Below are positions 1-9,403 of a stretch of DNA of 64,000 nucleotides, piece after piece (position 1 is the stretch's first letter; every line of letters begins with the position of its first letter). This DNA is from Pseudoduganella umbonata (lineage in GTDB: Bacteria > Pseudomonadota > Gammaproteobacteria > Burkholderiales > Burkholderiaceae_D): the NCBI RefSeq assembly GCF_014192225.1, contig NZ_JACHXS010000002.1, positions 834,844-898,843 of the forward strand, in the 5' to 3' direction. The notes beneath the pieces were generated by a model, which ran no database searches, was not told the origin of the DNA, and worked only from the letters and a program-made list of their open reading frames with translations. The position numbers and the translations under genes were made by a program.

Positions 1-1211
1 TCCTGGACCGGCGCATCCAGCCTGTCGTCGGCGTCGGCCGTGGCGGTCAGTGCCGCCAGGTCGTCCAGCAGCGTTCCGAACACTTCGGGGCGGTTGCCCC
101 AGCCCTGGCACAGCAGATACGAGGTCAGCGCATTGCCCACGATGCGGCGCGAGAACGGGTGCCCGTAGACGGCGGCTTCCCACTTGGCCGACAGGTTCCA
201 GTCGTCGGTGACGTCATGGTCGTCGAAGATCATCAGCGTCTGCACGTGCGCCAGCAGCCGCGCGGCCTGCGGCAGGGCATCGCAGAAGCCCGCCAGCGCC
301 TTCGACTCGCGCTCCCAGCGCTCGGCATAACCGGGATCCAGCGCTGGTGCCGGCGCATCCGCCACCAGCTGCCACGGTACCGGCGACCAGGCCAGCAGGT
401 ACATGGCCATCATCTCGGCCAGGGTCATCAGGTGGTTGTGCGCATTGGCCGTGGTGAAGATCGGCTTTCCCTTGCCGGCAAAGAAGCGGTAGCGCAGCGC
501 TTCGTTGGAATCGAACGCGGGCAGCAGCTCTTCACGCCGGTAGTAGCTGGCCGGATGGCGGTACAGTGCCTCGCTGTCGGCGACATCCGCGCCTTCCAGG
601 CATTCCGCGTACAGGCCCAGGCGCCGGATCAGCGCGTGGATCGCCGCCAGCATCGGGCCCGCCACGTCGTCGACATACACCTGGTCGCCGCACAGCAGGA
701 GCATGGCGGGCCGCTCGTCGGCCCTGTCAATCTGATCGGCCAGCAGGGCGTCGCCGCGCGCCAGGCCGTCGGGCGCGGGATAATGCGGTTTGCGGCACGA
801 GCCGAACAGGATATTGTCGCTGCGGCTGCGCAGCACCATGTTCGGTCGCGCCGCGCCGGCATGCAGGAGGTGCGGCGCCCAATGGGCGATGCCGGCCTCG
901 TTGCCGTCCCCAATGCCGCCAAAGCGCGTGACCAGCAGGTCGTACTCGATGATCGTGTCTTGCGGCAGCGGCTCGGCCAGCGCGACATCGATCAGGTGCA
1001 GGAAGGCGTGCCGGCCGACGCGGATGACGCGGCAGCTGCCCGCATCCAGCGGCACGCGCCGGACAGCACCGCCGCTGGGCGCCAGCACCAAGGTCAGGTC
1101 GAGCGGCGCGCTGCCGGCCAGCCACAGCACCAGGCGGCCCGGCTCGATGCGCCGAACCACGGGACCGGAAAGCACGGGCGGCAAGCCCTCGGAGGCAGGA
1201 ATCTGGATCAA
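1..1211 (-). CDS. PhoD-like alkaline phosphatase / metallophosphoesterase (3' end outside window)
   Basis: About 403 codons are visible and the frame is still open at the left edge, so the C-terminus is missing. The motif LLCGDQVYVDD (about residues 168-178) followed much later by MIFDDHDVTDDWN matches the metal-binding blocks of the PhoD-like phosphodiesterase/phosphomonoesterase superfamily (GDQ...DD and DDHD). No secretion signal is evident, so a cytoplasmic PhoD-like hydrolase is more likely than classical exported PhoD. There is no ATG near the N-terminus in this frame. The best start is the TTG at 1209-1211, giving MIQIPASEGLPPV; an in-frame stop lies at 1242-1244. An ATG just upstream (CAATGCAAC) is in another frame. 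Family assignment is firm; substrate unknown. Confidence 0.8.
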   Translation of the reverse strand, partial: MIQIPASEGLPPVLSGPVVRRIEPGRLVLWLAGSAPLDLTLVLAPSGGAVRRVPLDAGSCRVIRVGRHAFLHLIDVALAEPLPQDTIIEYDLLVTRFGGIGDGNEAGIAHWAPHLLHAGAARPNMVLRSRSDNILFGSCRKPHYPAPDGLARGDALLADQIDRADERPAMLLLCGDQVYVDDVAGPMLAAIHALIRRLGLYAECLEGADVADSEALYRHPASYYRREELLPAFDSNEALRYRFFAGKGKPIFTTANAHNHLMTLAEMMAMYLLAWSPVPWQLVADAPAPALDPGYAERWERESKALAGFCDALPQAARLLAHVQTLMIFDDHDVTDDWNLSAKWEAAVYGHPFSRRIVGNALTSYLLCQGWGNRPEVFGTLLDDLAALTATADADDRLDAPVQ

Positions 1212-1401
1212 TCTGTTGCATTGTCTGGGTGGATGAACAGATCAGTGTAGCAGACACGCGCCGTACTGCTCAGCCAATGGAGCAGCTCATCCGTTCGCAC
1301 TGGCCGGTAGCCCCGCCCCGATGAAACCGCTGCCGGCCAGCCTGGCCGTTTTTCCCGTTTTTTGGGCGCTTTCGGCCAGGATCGGCCGATGCCGGCCCGT
1401 G

Positions 1402-3648
1402 TCAGAACACGTGCCGCATGCCGAAGGCGATGCTGCGGCCCCGCAGCGGCGACTGGTTCTTCACGAAGGACGTATGGGCATAGGCAAGTTCGTTGGTGAG
1501 ATTGGTGCCCCGCGCGTAGAACTCCACCGGCTTGGGCAGGCCCATGTCGATCCGGTACGCCACGGTCGCGTTGACCATGTTGTAGCCGGCCGTTTCGGTT
1601 TCGTAGGAAGCGATGCGGCCCTGGCCGAACGTGCGCGACACTTCGAGGTCAGCCGACAGCGGCCCCCAGCTTCGCTCGTAGCGGGCGCCGAGACGGCCGC
1701 GCGGAATACGCGGCAGGTGGTCGGCCCCGCTCTTCATCCGGGCATGGACATGGTCGCCGGACACCGTGATGCGCGAAGCGGGCGTGACCTGGTAGCTCAC
1801 CTGCCCGTCGATGCCGGCGAAACGCACGTCGGCTGCCGTGTACGCCAGGAAGTTGTGTGCGACACCGGTCGCTCTTTCGGTCTCGATCAGCCGCGCGAAA
1901 ATATAATCGCCGACATCCTGGTAGAACACACCGATTTCGGCCTCCAGCGGGCCCCCTGTCTTGCGAAGGGTCAGGTCGATCGAGTCGGTGGACTCGAGCA
2001 CATCCTCGACTGGACGCCTGCTCTGCTGGAAGACCGGATTGTTCACCGCCAGCCCCAGTTCGTAGCTGTTGGTCGAGAGATTGTTACCGCGGGCGTAGAG
2101 CTCGCGGACGTTCGGCGCGCGCTCGGTATGGCCGAACGACAGCCCGACCGAGTAGCCCTGTCCTGCATTCCAGATGGCCCCCAGCGACGCCGAGACCGGA
2201 TTGTGCCTGGTGGCGGGATTCTTCCTGAAAAAATCGTCGACATAATCGGCCTCGAGGATCTGCCGCCAGTCGCTTCCAAGCTCCTCCGTGAACATCGCTT
2301 CATACTCGGGTGTCATGGTGGCAAGGAACGTGGGCGCCGCCACGCGCATCTCGCGCCAGTCCTTGCGCACGGCGAAGTCGAGATCGACCGCGCCGAAGGA
2401 ACGGCGCTCGCTCAGGAACAGGCCGACGTTCCTGGTGAGGTGGTGGAAGGGTGGGACCAGCCCGTAGGCATTGTCCGGAAACGGCACGTGCAGGTCCTCG
2501 ACATTGATGCCGCTGAAGGTGCCGTCCGTGTACTGTGCTCCCAGCGTGCCGGTGAAGCCCAGCAATGGCCGATGGGTCAGTTCGAGGCGCCCATCCGAGA
2601 CCTTGTTGGTATAGCGCGTGAACAGCATGGCGCCATCGATCTCGTCATGCGCATAGTCCGTGTGGGACAGGCGCAGTCGCGTATGGGAGATTCCCGGCAG
2701 CAGGTCCGCATAATCCGCGCGGACATCGAACCGGTCGCTGCGCAGTTCGATCGACGCGGTATGGCTGTCGGGGGAGCCGAATGGATCGTCGAACCCCCCG
2801 TGGGCCGTGCAATGCAGATCCAGGTCGTGCGTATGGCACACGCCGTTCAGGTGGCTATGGCCTGGTAGTCCATAGCTGCTTTTCATGCGTGTAAAGGCGG
2901 CGCCGAGGTAGCCCTTCGACGTGATCCACGACGCGCCGACCGAATAGCTCGTGTTCGCGGCGAAGGAATCGGGCAGCTTGTCCGTGCCATGGGCACCCGG
3001 CACCTTGTAGTTGCCGGCATGCCGGCGCACGCCCTCGGCGTGGATCGCCAGCCGGCCCATGCCGGCGGTGACGCGGCCAACGGCCGTCTTCTCGTCGTCG
3101 CCGGTACCGTAGCGCACTTCGGTGGCTCCGCTCAGGCCACCGGCCGGCAGCCTGGTCGGCACTTTGCTGTCGATCAGGTTGATCGCTCCATTGACGGCGT
3201 TCCCGCCGTAGCGGATGGCGGCCGGACCACGGATGATTTCGATGGCGTCGAGCAGCAGCGGGTCGGTCGTCACCGCATGATCCGGGGACACCGACGAAAC
3301 GTCGAACAGGGCGGCGCCATCGCTGAGGATCTCGATGCGCGGCAGGGTCTGCCCGCGAATGACGGGCCGCGACGCGCCGCCGCCGAAGCTGTCCAGGTGG
3401 ACGCCCGGCAAGCCGGCGAGCGTCTCGCCCAGCCCGCCCTGGCGCCGGTGTACCAGCTCGGCGCCGGACAAGGTCTGTGAAGGCGTGATCGCCGGCCGGA
3501 CTTCGATGCCCCGGCTTGCCACGATGGTGACCGTGTTGCCGGTATCGCTCGCGGCCTGCGCATCGGCCTCCATTGCCTGGGCCCACAAGACAGTCGGCAT
3601 CACTGCAAGCACGGCGGCGGCATCCCTGAGCGCGGGTCTCTTCTTCAT
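1402..3648 (-). CDS. TonB-dependent outer-membrane receptor, ZnuD-like (zinc/metal uptake)
   Basis: A 748-residue outer-membrane receptor. The start at 3648 is chosen because AGGAGAAAT lies directly before it; an upstream in-frame ATG has no such site. The N-terminus (MKKRPALRDAAAVLAVMP...) looks like a signal peptide. The plug carries LGETLAGLPGVHLDSFGGG, RPVIRGQ and IEIIRGPAAIRYGGNAVNGAINL, and the C-terminus ends in an aromatic residue (RHVF), as beta-barrels do. An extracellular loop is rich in His and Cys (LPGHSHLNGVCHTHDLDLHC), as in the ZnuD group of zinc receptors. A Fur/Zur-type palindrome precedes the gene at 3723-3750, supporting metal-responsive control. It follows the histidine kinase on the same strand. 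Zinc versus another metal is an inference from the His-rich loop and plug similarity. Confidence 0.85.
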   Translation of the reverse strand: MKKRPALRDAAAVLAVMPTVLWAQAMEADAQAASDTGNTVTIVASRGIEVRPAITPSQTLSGAELVHRRQGGLGETLAGLPGVHLDSFGGGASRPVIRGQTLPRIEILSDGAALFDVSSVSPDHAVTTDPLLLDAIEIIRGPAAIRYGGNAVNGAINLIDSKVPTRLPAGGLSGATEVRYGTGDDEKTAVGRVTAGMGRLAIHAEGVRRHAGNYKVPGAHGTDKLPDSFAANTSYSVGASWITSKGYLGAAFTRMKSSYGLPGHSHLNGVCHTHDLDLHCTAHGGFDDPFGSPDSHTASIELRSDRFDVRADYADLLPGISHTRLRLSHTDYAHDEIDGAMLFTRYTNKVSDGRLELTHRPLLGFTGTLGAQYTDGTFSGINVEDLHVPFPDNAYGLVPPFHHLTRNVGLFLSERRSFGAVDLDFAVRKDWREMRVAAPTFLATMTPEYEAMFTEELGSDWRQILEADYVDDFFRKNPATRHNPVSASLGAIWNAGQGYSVGLSFGHTERAPNVRELYARGNNLSTNSYELGLAVNNPVFQQSRRPVEDVLESTDSIDLTLRKTGGPLEAEIGVFYQDVGDYIFARLIETERATGVAHNFLAYTAADVRFAGIDGQVSYQVTPASRITVSGDHVHARMKSGADHLPRIPRGRLGARYERSWGPLSADLEVSRTFGQGRIASYETETAGYNMVNATVAYRIDMGLPKPVEFYARGTNLTNELAYAHTSFVKNQSPLRGRSIAFGMRHVF

Positions 3649-3722
3649 ATTTCTCCTGTTAACGATCGGTGCTGTGGCCAACGCAGCTTCGTCCCGGCAC
3701 CGGGCCGGTGCGCATGCGTCGT

Positions 3723-3750
3723 TCTCATTGATAATGAGAGGGCATTATCA
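3723..3750. promoter_or_regulatory. Fur/Zur-type operator upstream of the ZnuD-like receptor
   Basis: Two overlapping perfect inverted repeats are visible: TCTCATT-GAT-AATGAGA (3723-3739) and TGATAATG-AGAGGG-CATTATCA (3729-3750). Repeated GATAAT/ATTATC hexamers are the hallmark of Fur-family operators. It lies about 75-100 bp before the receptor start. Whether Fur (iron) or Zur (zinc) binds cannot be told from sequence; the His-rich receptor favours Zur. Confidence 0.65.
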
Positions 3751-3824
3751 TTAAAAGATGTGTGGCTGGCAAGTCATTGTTATGGGATCACCGGCAGGTA
3801 TCTGGAGAAGTGGCGGCGCCGGCG

Positions 3825-4913
3825 CTATCCCGCTGCACGGGCCGAAAGAATCGCTCTCGGATCGATCGGGGTGTCGAGGATGAAGGTCGTGAAGCCATGC
3901 CGGCACTCGACGGCGATGCTGCCGGCATGCTGCTCGGCCACGCTGCGCACGAAAGGCAAGCCGATCTGCCAGCCGCTTTCGCCTTTCGCGGCGGTTCTTT
4001 TGTAGAGCTGGAAAATGGCTTCGAGCCTTTCCGGGCGTATCGGCGGTCCCTCGTTGGTGATCGACAGCGCCACGCGGCCACCGTAGCAACGCAGGGTTGC
4101 CTTGACAGGTGACCCTGCATCGCTGTATTCGACGGCGTTGGCGAGGAGATTGTCGATCGCCTTCGAGATCGAATCCCGATGCCAGTATCCGTGGACGGGG
4201 ACGGCGGCGACCTCCGTGCGGGATGCGGCTGTCGAGCGGGAAACCACGTCGGCGAGCACTTCACGAAGATCGAGGAACTGCAACTCGGGCGTGGCGGATG
4301 CCGGTGGCGTCACCATCGACATGTCCAGCATTTCCGACAGCATCGACGCGATACGCGCCTGGTGGGTCGAGGCCAGCGCCGCAAGCGTGCGGACGGTCTC
4401 CGGGTCGCGGGTCTCCAGCAGATGATCGACCGCCATCGATGCCGCCGACAGTTGCGCACGGATGTCGTGTACGGCGGCCGCGCTGAACTGCTCGCGGGCG
4501 GCGGCCTTGCACAGGATGAAACCCGTGATCGACTCGCGAATGGCTTCGTCGAGCAGGGAGTTGAGCCGCGCCGACTGTTCCAGGGAAAAGGAAAATCCGG
4601 CGTTTCCCCAGGTCGTGAACAGCACGCTCCTGAACAGCTGGAGCTCGTGGGCGACAGTCTCCACATCGTAGGATGTCAGGCGCGCACGTTCGCCGCCATG
4701 CTCGGACGCCAGCGTCGACTGGCGATAATCGAAGTTCTCGCCCGAGGCAACCGAGCATAGATGCTCGTAGAAGATGGGTAACGTATCGAGGAGCAATGGT
4801 GCCGGCAACGCGTGGGCAAAGCGCACCTGTTCGCGTACGGCTTTCAGCCATGCCGCGAACACGGTATCGCGCAACAACATCAGGCGCTGGTGCAGATCGA
4901 GCGTATGAACCAT
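3825..4913 (-). CDS. Cytoplasmic sensor histidine kinase
   Basis: A 362-residue kinase starting MVHTLDLHQRLM at 4913. A longer upstream extension has no convincing start and looks non-coding. The N-terminal 150 residues (RDTVFAAWLKAVREQVRFA...LPIFYEHL) are helical, resemble RsbRD-type N-terminal domains, and contain no membrane segment. The dimerisation helix holds the phospho-acceptor in AAVHDIRAQL, with HDIR in place of the usual H-E/D-L-R. The ATPase domain shows an N box (DNLLANAVEYS) and a G box (GWQIGLPFVRSVAEQHAG). No response regulator is adjacent; the AraC gene is upstream and the metal receptor downstream on the same strand. The signal is unknown. Confidence 0.8.
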   Translation of the reverse strand: MVHTLDLHQRLMLLRDTVFAAWLKAVREQVRFAHALPAPLLLDTLPIFYEHLCSVASGENFDYRQSTLASEHGGERARLTSYDVETVAHELQLFRSVLFTTWGNAGFSFSLEQSARLNSLLDEAIRESITGFILCKAAAREQFSAAAVHDIRAQLSAASMAVDHLLETRDPETVRTLAALASTHQARIASMLSEMLDMSMVTPPASATPELQFLDLREVLADVVSRSTAASRTEVAAVPVHGYWHRDSISKAIDNLLANAVEYSDAGSPVKATLRCYGGRVALSITNEGPPIRPERLEAIFQLYKRTAAKGESGWQIGLPFVRSVAEQHAGSIAVECRHGFTTFILDTPIDPRAILSARAAG

Positions 4914-5089
4914 GACTGGGCACCCTGGAAAAAGGCAGGCTTCGATTTCCCGGCATCGCTGGCACCGGGTTGGCGCCAGGGTCGACAGGCATCGGTGCCC
5001 CGCGCCAGCTAATGTTAGCACTGTTAATCTCGCGGAATTCCCGGGGCGATGAGCTGTGCTCAGCACGGCCACTGTCACTCGCCCGTTCT

Positions 5090-6121
5090 TTACTCGCCCT
5101 GGCGGTTGCCCTTCCTGTAATCGGAAGGGGTGCTGCCCGTCCACTGCCTGAACGCGCGGCAAAACCCCGTGGCATCGGCAAAGCCCAGGTCGAACGCCAG
5201 CACCGCCACGGCCGTGTTGGAGTTCGCCAGCCGGTGCACGGCGATATCGCGGCGCAAGCCATCCTTCACCGCCTGGAAATGCGTGCCTTCCCCGGCGAAC
5301 CGGCGGTTCAGCGTGCGGACGGAAACGTGCAATGCCCGCGCGAGATCCTGGATCGTCACCGGCTCGCCGATGCGCTGTTCAAGATACCCGCGCGTCCGGG
5401 CCGCGATGGAGGCGCGGTGGAATGCGGTGAAGGTCCAGTCCTCCGGCGCGCGTTTCAGGAATGCCCACAGCTCGTGCTTTTCACGTTTGAACGGTTCCGC
5501 GCAATCCGCGTAGGAGAAGCAGACGCTCGTCATGGCGGCATCGAAACGCACGTCGCCAGGGAACAGGAAGGCATAGTCGTCCACATGCCTGGGCCTGGCG
5601 AAGGCGAAATCGACCCGGTGCAGGGCGATCTCCCGGCCGAGCAGCCAGGAAGCGATGCCGTGCGCCAGCTTGATCATCATCTCGTGGCCGAGCGGCCGGG
5701 CCTGCGTACCCGGTATCCTGGCCACGAGTGCCAGCCGTACCAGCGCGTTTTTGGTGGAAATCTGCAGCCGGTAATCGTCCAGCAGCAGGTTCCAGAAGCG
5801 CACGAACCGGTTCAGCGCGACCAGCACGGTCGGCGCATCGAGCAGGCTGAGCATCAGGTACTTCAGCGTGCCCGTGCGGATCGGCCGCGACCACAGCCCG
5901 AGCATCTCGTCATCGAGCGTTGCCGCGACCGTCCGGTACAGCGCGACGTATTGCTGGCGCGTCAGCCGGGCATCGGGCTGGTCGAGCAGGGACGGCGGAA
6001 TGGCCGCACCCGCAAGCACCTGTGCCGCGACCTGTTCGCCGCGATGGGTGCGCACGAACTCCAGCATCCCGTGCAGGAAGTGGGCGGAGACGGTGAGGGC
6101 GGTTTGCCAGGGGATATTCAT
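5090..6121 (-). CDS. AraC-family transcriptional regulator (OruR/ArgR-like architecture)
   Basis: A 343-residue regulator. Residues about 20-200 match the AraC-type arabinose-binding-like N-terminal domain seen in OruR-like regulators (LTRQQYVALYRTVAATLDDEMLGLWSRP...GTLKYL). The C-terminal 100 residues hold the double helix-turn-helix: IQDLARALHVSVRTLNRRF, then VAVLAFDLGFADATGFCRAF and the family ending WTGSTPSDYR. It is divergent from fabF across a 204-bp gap that contains a direct repeat (6141-6165) suitable for AraC binding. The target could be fabF or the gene itself. No effector can be deduced. Confidence 0.85.
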   Translation of the reverse strand: MNIPWQTALTVSAHFLHGMLEFVRTHRGEQVAAQVLAGAAIPPSLLDQPDARLTRQQYVALYRTVAATLDDEMLGLWSRPIRTGTLKYLMLSLLDAPTVLVALNRFVRFWNLLLDDYRLQISTKNALVRLALVARIPGTQARPLGHEMMIKLAHGIASWLLGREIALHRVDFAFARPRHVDDYAFLFPGDVRFDAAMTSVCFSYADCAEPFKREKHELWAFLKRAPEDWTFTAFHRASIAARTRGYLEQRIGEPVTIQDLARALHVSVRTLNRRFAGEGTHFQAVKDGLRRDIAVHRLANSNTAVAVLAFDLGFADATGFCRAFRQWTGSTPSDYRKGNRQGE

Positions 6122-6140
6122 GGTCCGGAATTATCGGGCA

Positions 6141-6165
6141 TATTTCATTGCGCCTATTTCATTGC
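6141..6165. promoter_or_regulatory. Direct repeat in araC-like/fabF divergent promoter region
   Basis: TATTTCATTGC occurs twice, at 6141-6151 and 6155-6165, 14 bp apart. AraC-family proteins usually bind direct repeats, and this pair is 20-45 bp from the start of the divergent AraC-type regulator. An autoregulatory operator is a reasonable inference, not proven. Confidence 0.4.
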
Positions 6166-6325
6166 ACATTTTCTTTGGCGTGTATTGCATATTCGTTGGC
6201 GCGATGTGCCAACCCGTCGCGCGTTGCATCCCTATACTGGGCCATGATTTTGACGGCGCCTGATCTGCGTGTCAGCCGCCGCATGGCGTATTTTGCCAAC
6301 CGCATAATGCCGAGAGGAGCATGAA

Positions 6326-7597
6326 ATGAGTACAAGAAGAATCGTCGTGACCGGCATGGGCATCGTGTCGCCGCTGGGCTGTGGAGTCGAGGCCGTATGG
6401 CGCCGCCTGCTGGACGGGCATTCCGGACTGGCCATGCTGCCCGCGGAGATCACGGAATCGATCGCAGCCAAGGTGGCCGGCGTCGTGCCGGAACTGGCGC
6501 CCGATCGGCCATGGGGATTCGATCCCGCCGCGGCCGTGGAACCGAAAGACCAGAAAAAGATGGACCGCTTCAGCGTCTTCGCACTGGCCGCGGCGCAGGA
6601 AGCCCTGGACCAGGCGCGCTGGCAGCCCGATACCGACAGCGCCCGCGAACGCACGGCAACCATCGTTGGTTCCGGCGTCGGCGGCTTCGGCGCCATCGTG
6701 GAGGCCGTGAGGACCACCGACGGCCGCGGGCCAAGACGGCTGTCGCCGTTCACCGTGCCGGGCTTCCTGGCCAATATGGCGGCTGGCCACATTTCCATTC
6801 GCCACGGCTTTCGCGGTCCGCTCGGCGCGCCGGTCACGGCATGCGCCGCCAGTGCCCAGGCGATCGGCGATGCGATGCGGCTGATCCGTGCCGGCGAGGC
6901 CGATATTGCCGTGTGCGGCGGTGCCGAAGCCTGCATCGACCGCGTCAGCTTCGGCGCGTTCGCCGCCGCACGGACGATGTCCACCGGCTTCAACGACCAT
7001 CCGTCGCAGGCATCGCGTCCCTTCGATAGGGATCGGGACGGCTTCGTCATGGGCGAGGGTGCCGGCATGCTGGTCATCGAGGAACTGGAGCACGCATTAC
7101 GCCGCGGCGCCGTACCGATCGTGGAACTGCTGGGGTATGGCACCAGCGCCGATGCGTACCACATGACCTCTCCGCCCGAGGACGGCGCAGGTGGCCGGCG
7201 CGCGATGGAGCTGGCGATCCGGCAGGCCAACCTGGCACCGGGCCAGATCGGGCATGTCAACGCCCACGCGACGTCGACGCCGGTCGGCGATGCCAGCGAA
7301 CTGGCGGCCATCAAGGCGATTTTCGGCGCGGGCCGCGGCCCCGCCGTTTCCGCCACCAAGTCCTCGACAGGCCACCTGCTCGGCGCGGCCGGCGGCGTGG
7401 AAGCCATCTTCACCGTTCTCGCGCTGCGCGACCAGGTGGCGCCACCCACGCTGAACCTGGCGCGGCCCGACCCGGCGGCCGAAGGTATCGACATCGTTGG
7501 CGGGGCGGCGCGGAAGATCGCGACGGACTACGCCATCTCGAACGGCTTCGGGTTCGGCGGCGTCAACGCCAGCCTCGTGTTCGGCCGGCCGGCTTAA
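6326..7597 (+). CDS. fabF: Beta-ketoacyl-ACP synthase II (KAS II)
   Basis: A 423-residue condensing enzyme of fatty-acid elongation: malonyl-ACP is condensed onto acyl-ACP with loss of CO2. The catalytic Cys lies in VTACAASAQAIGDAM, and the two catalytic His in NAHATSTPVGD and KSSTGHLLGAAGG. The ending NGFGFGGVNASLVFGR is also typical. The start has a GAGAGGAG Shine-Dalgarno site. It stands alone, not in a fab cluster with acpP and fabG, so it may be a second, specialised copy. Its stop overlaps the convergent aminopeptidase stop by 4 bp. Confidence 0.92.
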   Translation: MSTRRIVVTGMGIVSPLGCGVEAVWRRLLDGHSGLAMLPAEITESIAAKVAGVVPELAPDRPWGFDPAAAVEPKDQKKMDRFSVFALAAAQEALDQARWQPDTDSARERTATIVGSGVGGFGAIVEAVRTTDGRGPRRLSPFTVPGFLANMAAGHISIRHGFRGPLGAPVTACAASAQAIGDAMRLIRAGEADIAVCGGAEACIDRVSFGAFAAARTMSTGFNDHPSQASRPFDRDRDGFVMGEGAGMLVIEELEHALRRGAVPIVELLGYGTSADAYHMTSPPEDGAGGRRAMELAIRQANLAPGQIGHVNAHATSTPVGDASELAAIKAIFGAGRGPAVSATKSSTGHLLGAAGGVEAIFTVLALRDQVAPPTLNLARPDPAAEGIDIVGGAARKIATDYAISNGFGFGGVNASLVFGRPA

Positions 7598-8619
7598 GCC
7601 GTCCACGCTCCGTCGGCATAAATCCGCTCGCCGTCGAGATACACGCCCTCGGTCACGGCGAACACGTCCACGTGATAGCGCGCATCCTTGCGCTTCAGCT
7701 GCGACTTCTGGTATTGCCCGTGCTTGGCGCCCAGCGACAGGTGCACGCCGCACATCCGTTCATAGGTGCCGATGTCGTCCACCGTGCGCGCAAAGGAAAA
7801 CGCGCGGTTCATGCCGAAGCCCAGCTCGCGCACCCACACATCCCCCTCGTGGGCGCGGATGATGGCCAGCATCTCGTCAAACGCCGGCGTGCTGTTCTCC
7901 GCGCCCGTCACGCGGCCCCGCTCGACGATCATCGTGATCGGTGCATCGGGGCGGTTGACGCGGAACGACGTGTCGCCGAACACGAACACGCGCACGCGGC
8001 CGTTGACCGCTTCCAGGTCGCGCGCCTCGGTAAACACTTCGCCGATGGGGAACAGGCCGCCGACGTTCTTCATTGCCGAGTAATCGCCGATGTTCAGCTT
8101 GGCTTCCTCGAACGGCGACGCGTAGACGAGTTCGCATCCGCCGCCGCTGTCGACCACGCCGCCCTGCGCGCGGTCGAGCCGCGCCTTCAGCGCATGGCCC
8201 GTGCCGCGGAAGTAGGCCGGGTCGTAGGCCAGCGCATCGATGTAGACCAGCCCCTGTTCGCCCGGCATGCGCGACAGGTGCAGGTGCTCGATCACCTTCA
8301 GGCCGCGCTGGAACAGTTCCATGCGGATGCGGTATTCGTTCAGGCGGAAGCTGGTGGTCTGGATCAGTACCACCAGGTCGCGCGGCGCCAGGTCCGCGAA
8401 GGCGGCCAGTACCTCGTCGGCGGCCACCGCGTCGAAGTCGATGAACACCCCTTCGGGCAGCGCGCGCCGGTATGCTTCCGTCAACACGGCGTTCAGTTCG
8501 CTGCGGCGGTCGAACACCACCAGCGCCCGGTGCGCCGGGCCGTGCTCGAGCGCATGGGCCAGCAGGTCGGCGACATTGCGGGCGGCAGCGTCGCGGGCGG
8601 AAGGTGAAAAAGTCGTCAT
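7594..8619 (-). CDS. M29-like aminopeptidase-family protein
   Basis: A 341-residue protein starting MTTFSPSARD. It resembles the leucyl aminopeptidase/aminopeptidase T (M29-like) superfamily, which also includes the ring-cleaving enzyme NicX. Supporting blocks are ELVYASPFEEAKLNIGDYSAMKNVGG, GDTSFRVNRPDAPITMIVERGRVTG, VWVRELGFGMNRAFSF and the C-terminal GVHLSLGAKHGQY...YHVDVFA, where acidic and His residues could form a metal site. There is no signal peptide. No strong ribosome site precedes the ATG. It is divergent from the small unknown gene at 8782 and convergent with fabF. Whether it is a peptidase or a NicX-like dioxygenase cannot be decided here. Confidence 0.6.
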   Translation of the reverse strand: MTTFSPSARDAAARNVADLLAHALEHGPAHRALVVFDRRSELNAVLTEAYRRALPEGVFIDFDAVAADEVLAAFADLAPRDLVVLIQTTSFRLNEYRIRMELFQRGLKVIEHLHLSRMPGEQGLVYIDALAYDPAYFRGTGHALKARLDRAQGGVVDSGGGCELVYASPFEEAKLNIGDYSAMKNVGGLFPIGEVFTEARDLEAVNGRVRVFVFGDTSFRVNRPDAPITMIVERGRVTGAENSTPAFDEMLAIIRAHEGDVWVRELGFGMNRAFSFARTVDDIGTYERMCGVHLSLGAKHGQYQKSQLKRKDARYHVDVFAVTEGVYLDGERIYADGAWTA

Positions 8620-8781
8620 GGTTGCAGGGCGGGAAAGAAAAGCGCGAAAGTGTTGCGGCGAGCACATTATAAATCGCGTGGCCCCGTATCTTTCTTGTGG
8701 CGGCCGGGAACCCCAAGTAGAATCGCCGAATATATATCCACTCGGCAACACTGATAGGGCCGACGCAAACACGGAGCAAAG

Positions 8782-9243
8782 ATGAGCATTACGTTTGGCC
8801 AGGATCTGCCGCTGGAGCGCCCCGATGCGGATGGCCGCGCCGCCGTGTTCGTTCCCAAGGCGGACATCAAGGACGATGTGCTGCAGCTGGTGCGCAAGGG
8901 TGCCGCCGTGGTCGGCTTCGGCAACCACGACCGCAGCGTGACGATTTATTTCGAAAGCAACCGCTTCAACGAACCGACGCTGGCCAAGTGGGAGCTGAAG
9001 GCCCGCAAGGCCTATGCGCGGCTGGTCGACGACCTGCCGACCACGTCGAAGATGACGACCAAGCTGGAATACTTCGAGCAGGTCGGCTACATCAGCGGCA
9101 AGGGCATCACCATCCGCCGCATGGACAGCCTGAAGCGCTGGCTGGAATTTTCCGAGGCGCTGGACACGGCGCCGGCCAGCGAAAGCGTGACCTGGGCACT
9201 GCCGCCGCCGCCGAAAAAATCGTCCATCGACACCGAACGCTGA
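8782..9243 (+). CDS. Conserved hypothetical protein, 153 residues
   Basis: Starts MSITFGQDLPLERPDADGR after a GGAG site about 8 bp upstream. It is soluble with no signal or membrane segment: a mixed alpha/beta N-terminal half (AAVVGFGNHDRSVTIYFES), a basic helical middle (LAKWELKARKAYARL) and a proline/lysine-rich tail (PPPPKKSSIDTER). Codon use matches its neighbours, and a strong terminator follows at 9291, so it is a genuine monocistronic gene. I do not recognise a family. Confidence 0.65.
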   Translation: MSITFGQDLPLERPDADGRAAVFVPKADIKDDVLQLVRKGAAVVGFGNHDRSVTIYFESNRFNEPTLAKWELKARKAYARLVDDLPTTSKMTTKLEYFEQVGYISGKGITIRRMDSLKRWLEFSEALDTAPASESVTWALPPPPKKSSIDTER

Positions 9244-9290
9244 GAAAAACCGCATATTCGCCGCGATCCCGCGGGAAACCGATGCAATTG

Positions 9291-9322
9291 AACGCCCCGC
9301 CACCGTGCGGGGCGTTTGTTTT
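9291..9322 (+). terminator. Rho-independent terminator
   Basis: A perfect 10-bp stem AACGCCCCGC / GCGGGGCGTT with a 6-base loop, followed by TGTTTTG. It ends the 8782 gene and insulates it from the tubulin-like operon. Confidence 0.85.
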
Positions 9323-9403
9323 GCGTCGTGTCCCGCTCCTATAGCGGGGAGCAAATGCGTTATGATTGACGCAACAGATTGCAATCGTGCGGATGGGGGA
9401 TCG

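Noticed and set aside
159..1250. 363-codon plus-strand frame at the left edge
   Set aside because: The minus strand here encodes a PhoD-like phosphatase with DDHD motif; the plus-strand translation is Arg/Gln-rich without motifs.
1334..1353. Terminator-like hairpin GGCCAGCCTGGCC plus T-run on the plus strand
   Set aside because: No plus-strand gene lies upstream and the T-run is on the wrong side for the minus-strand receptor.
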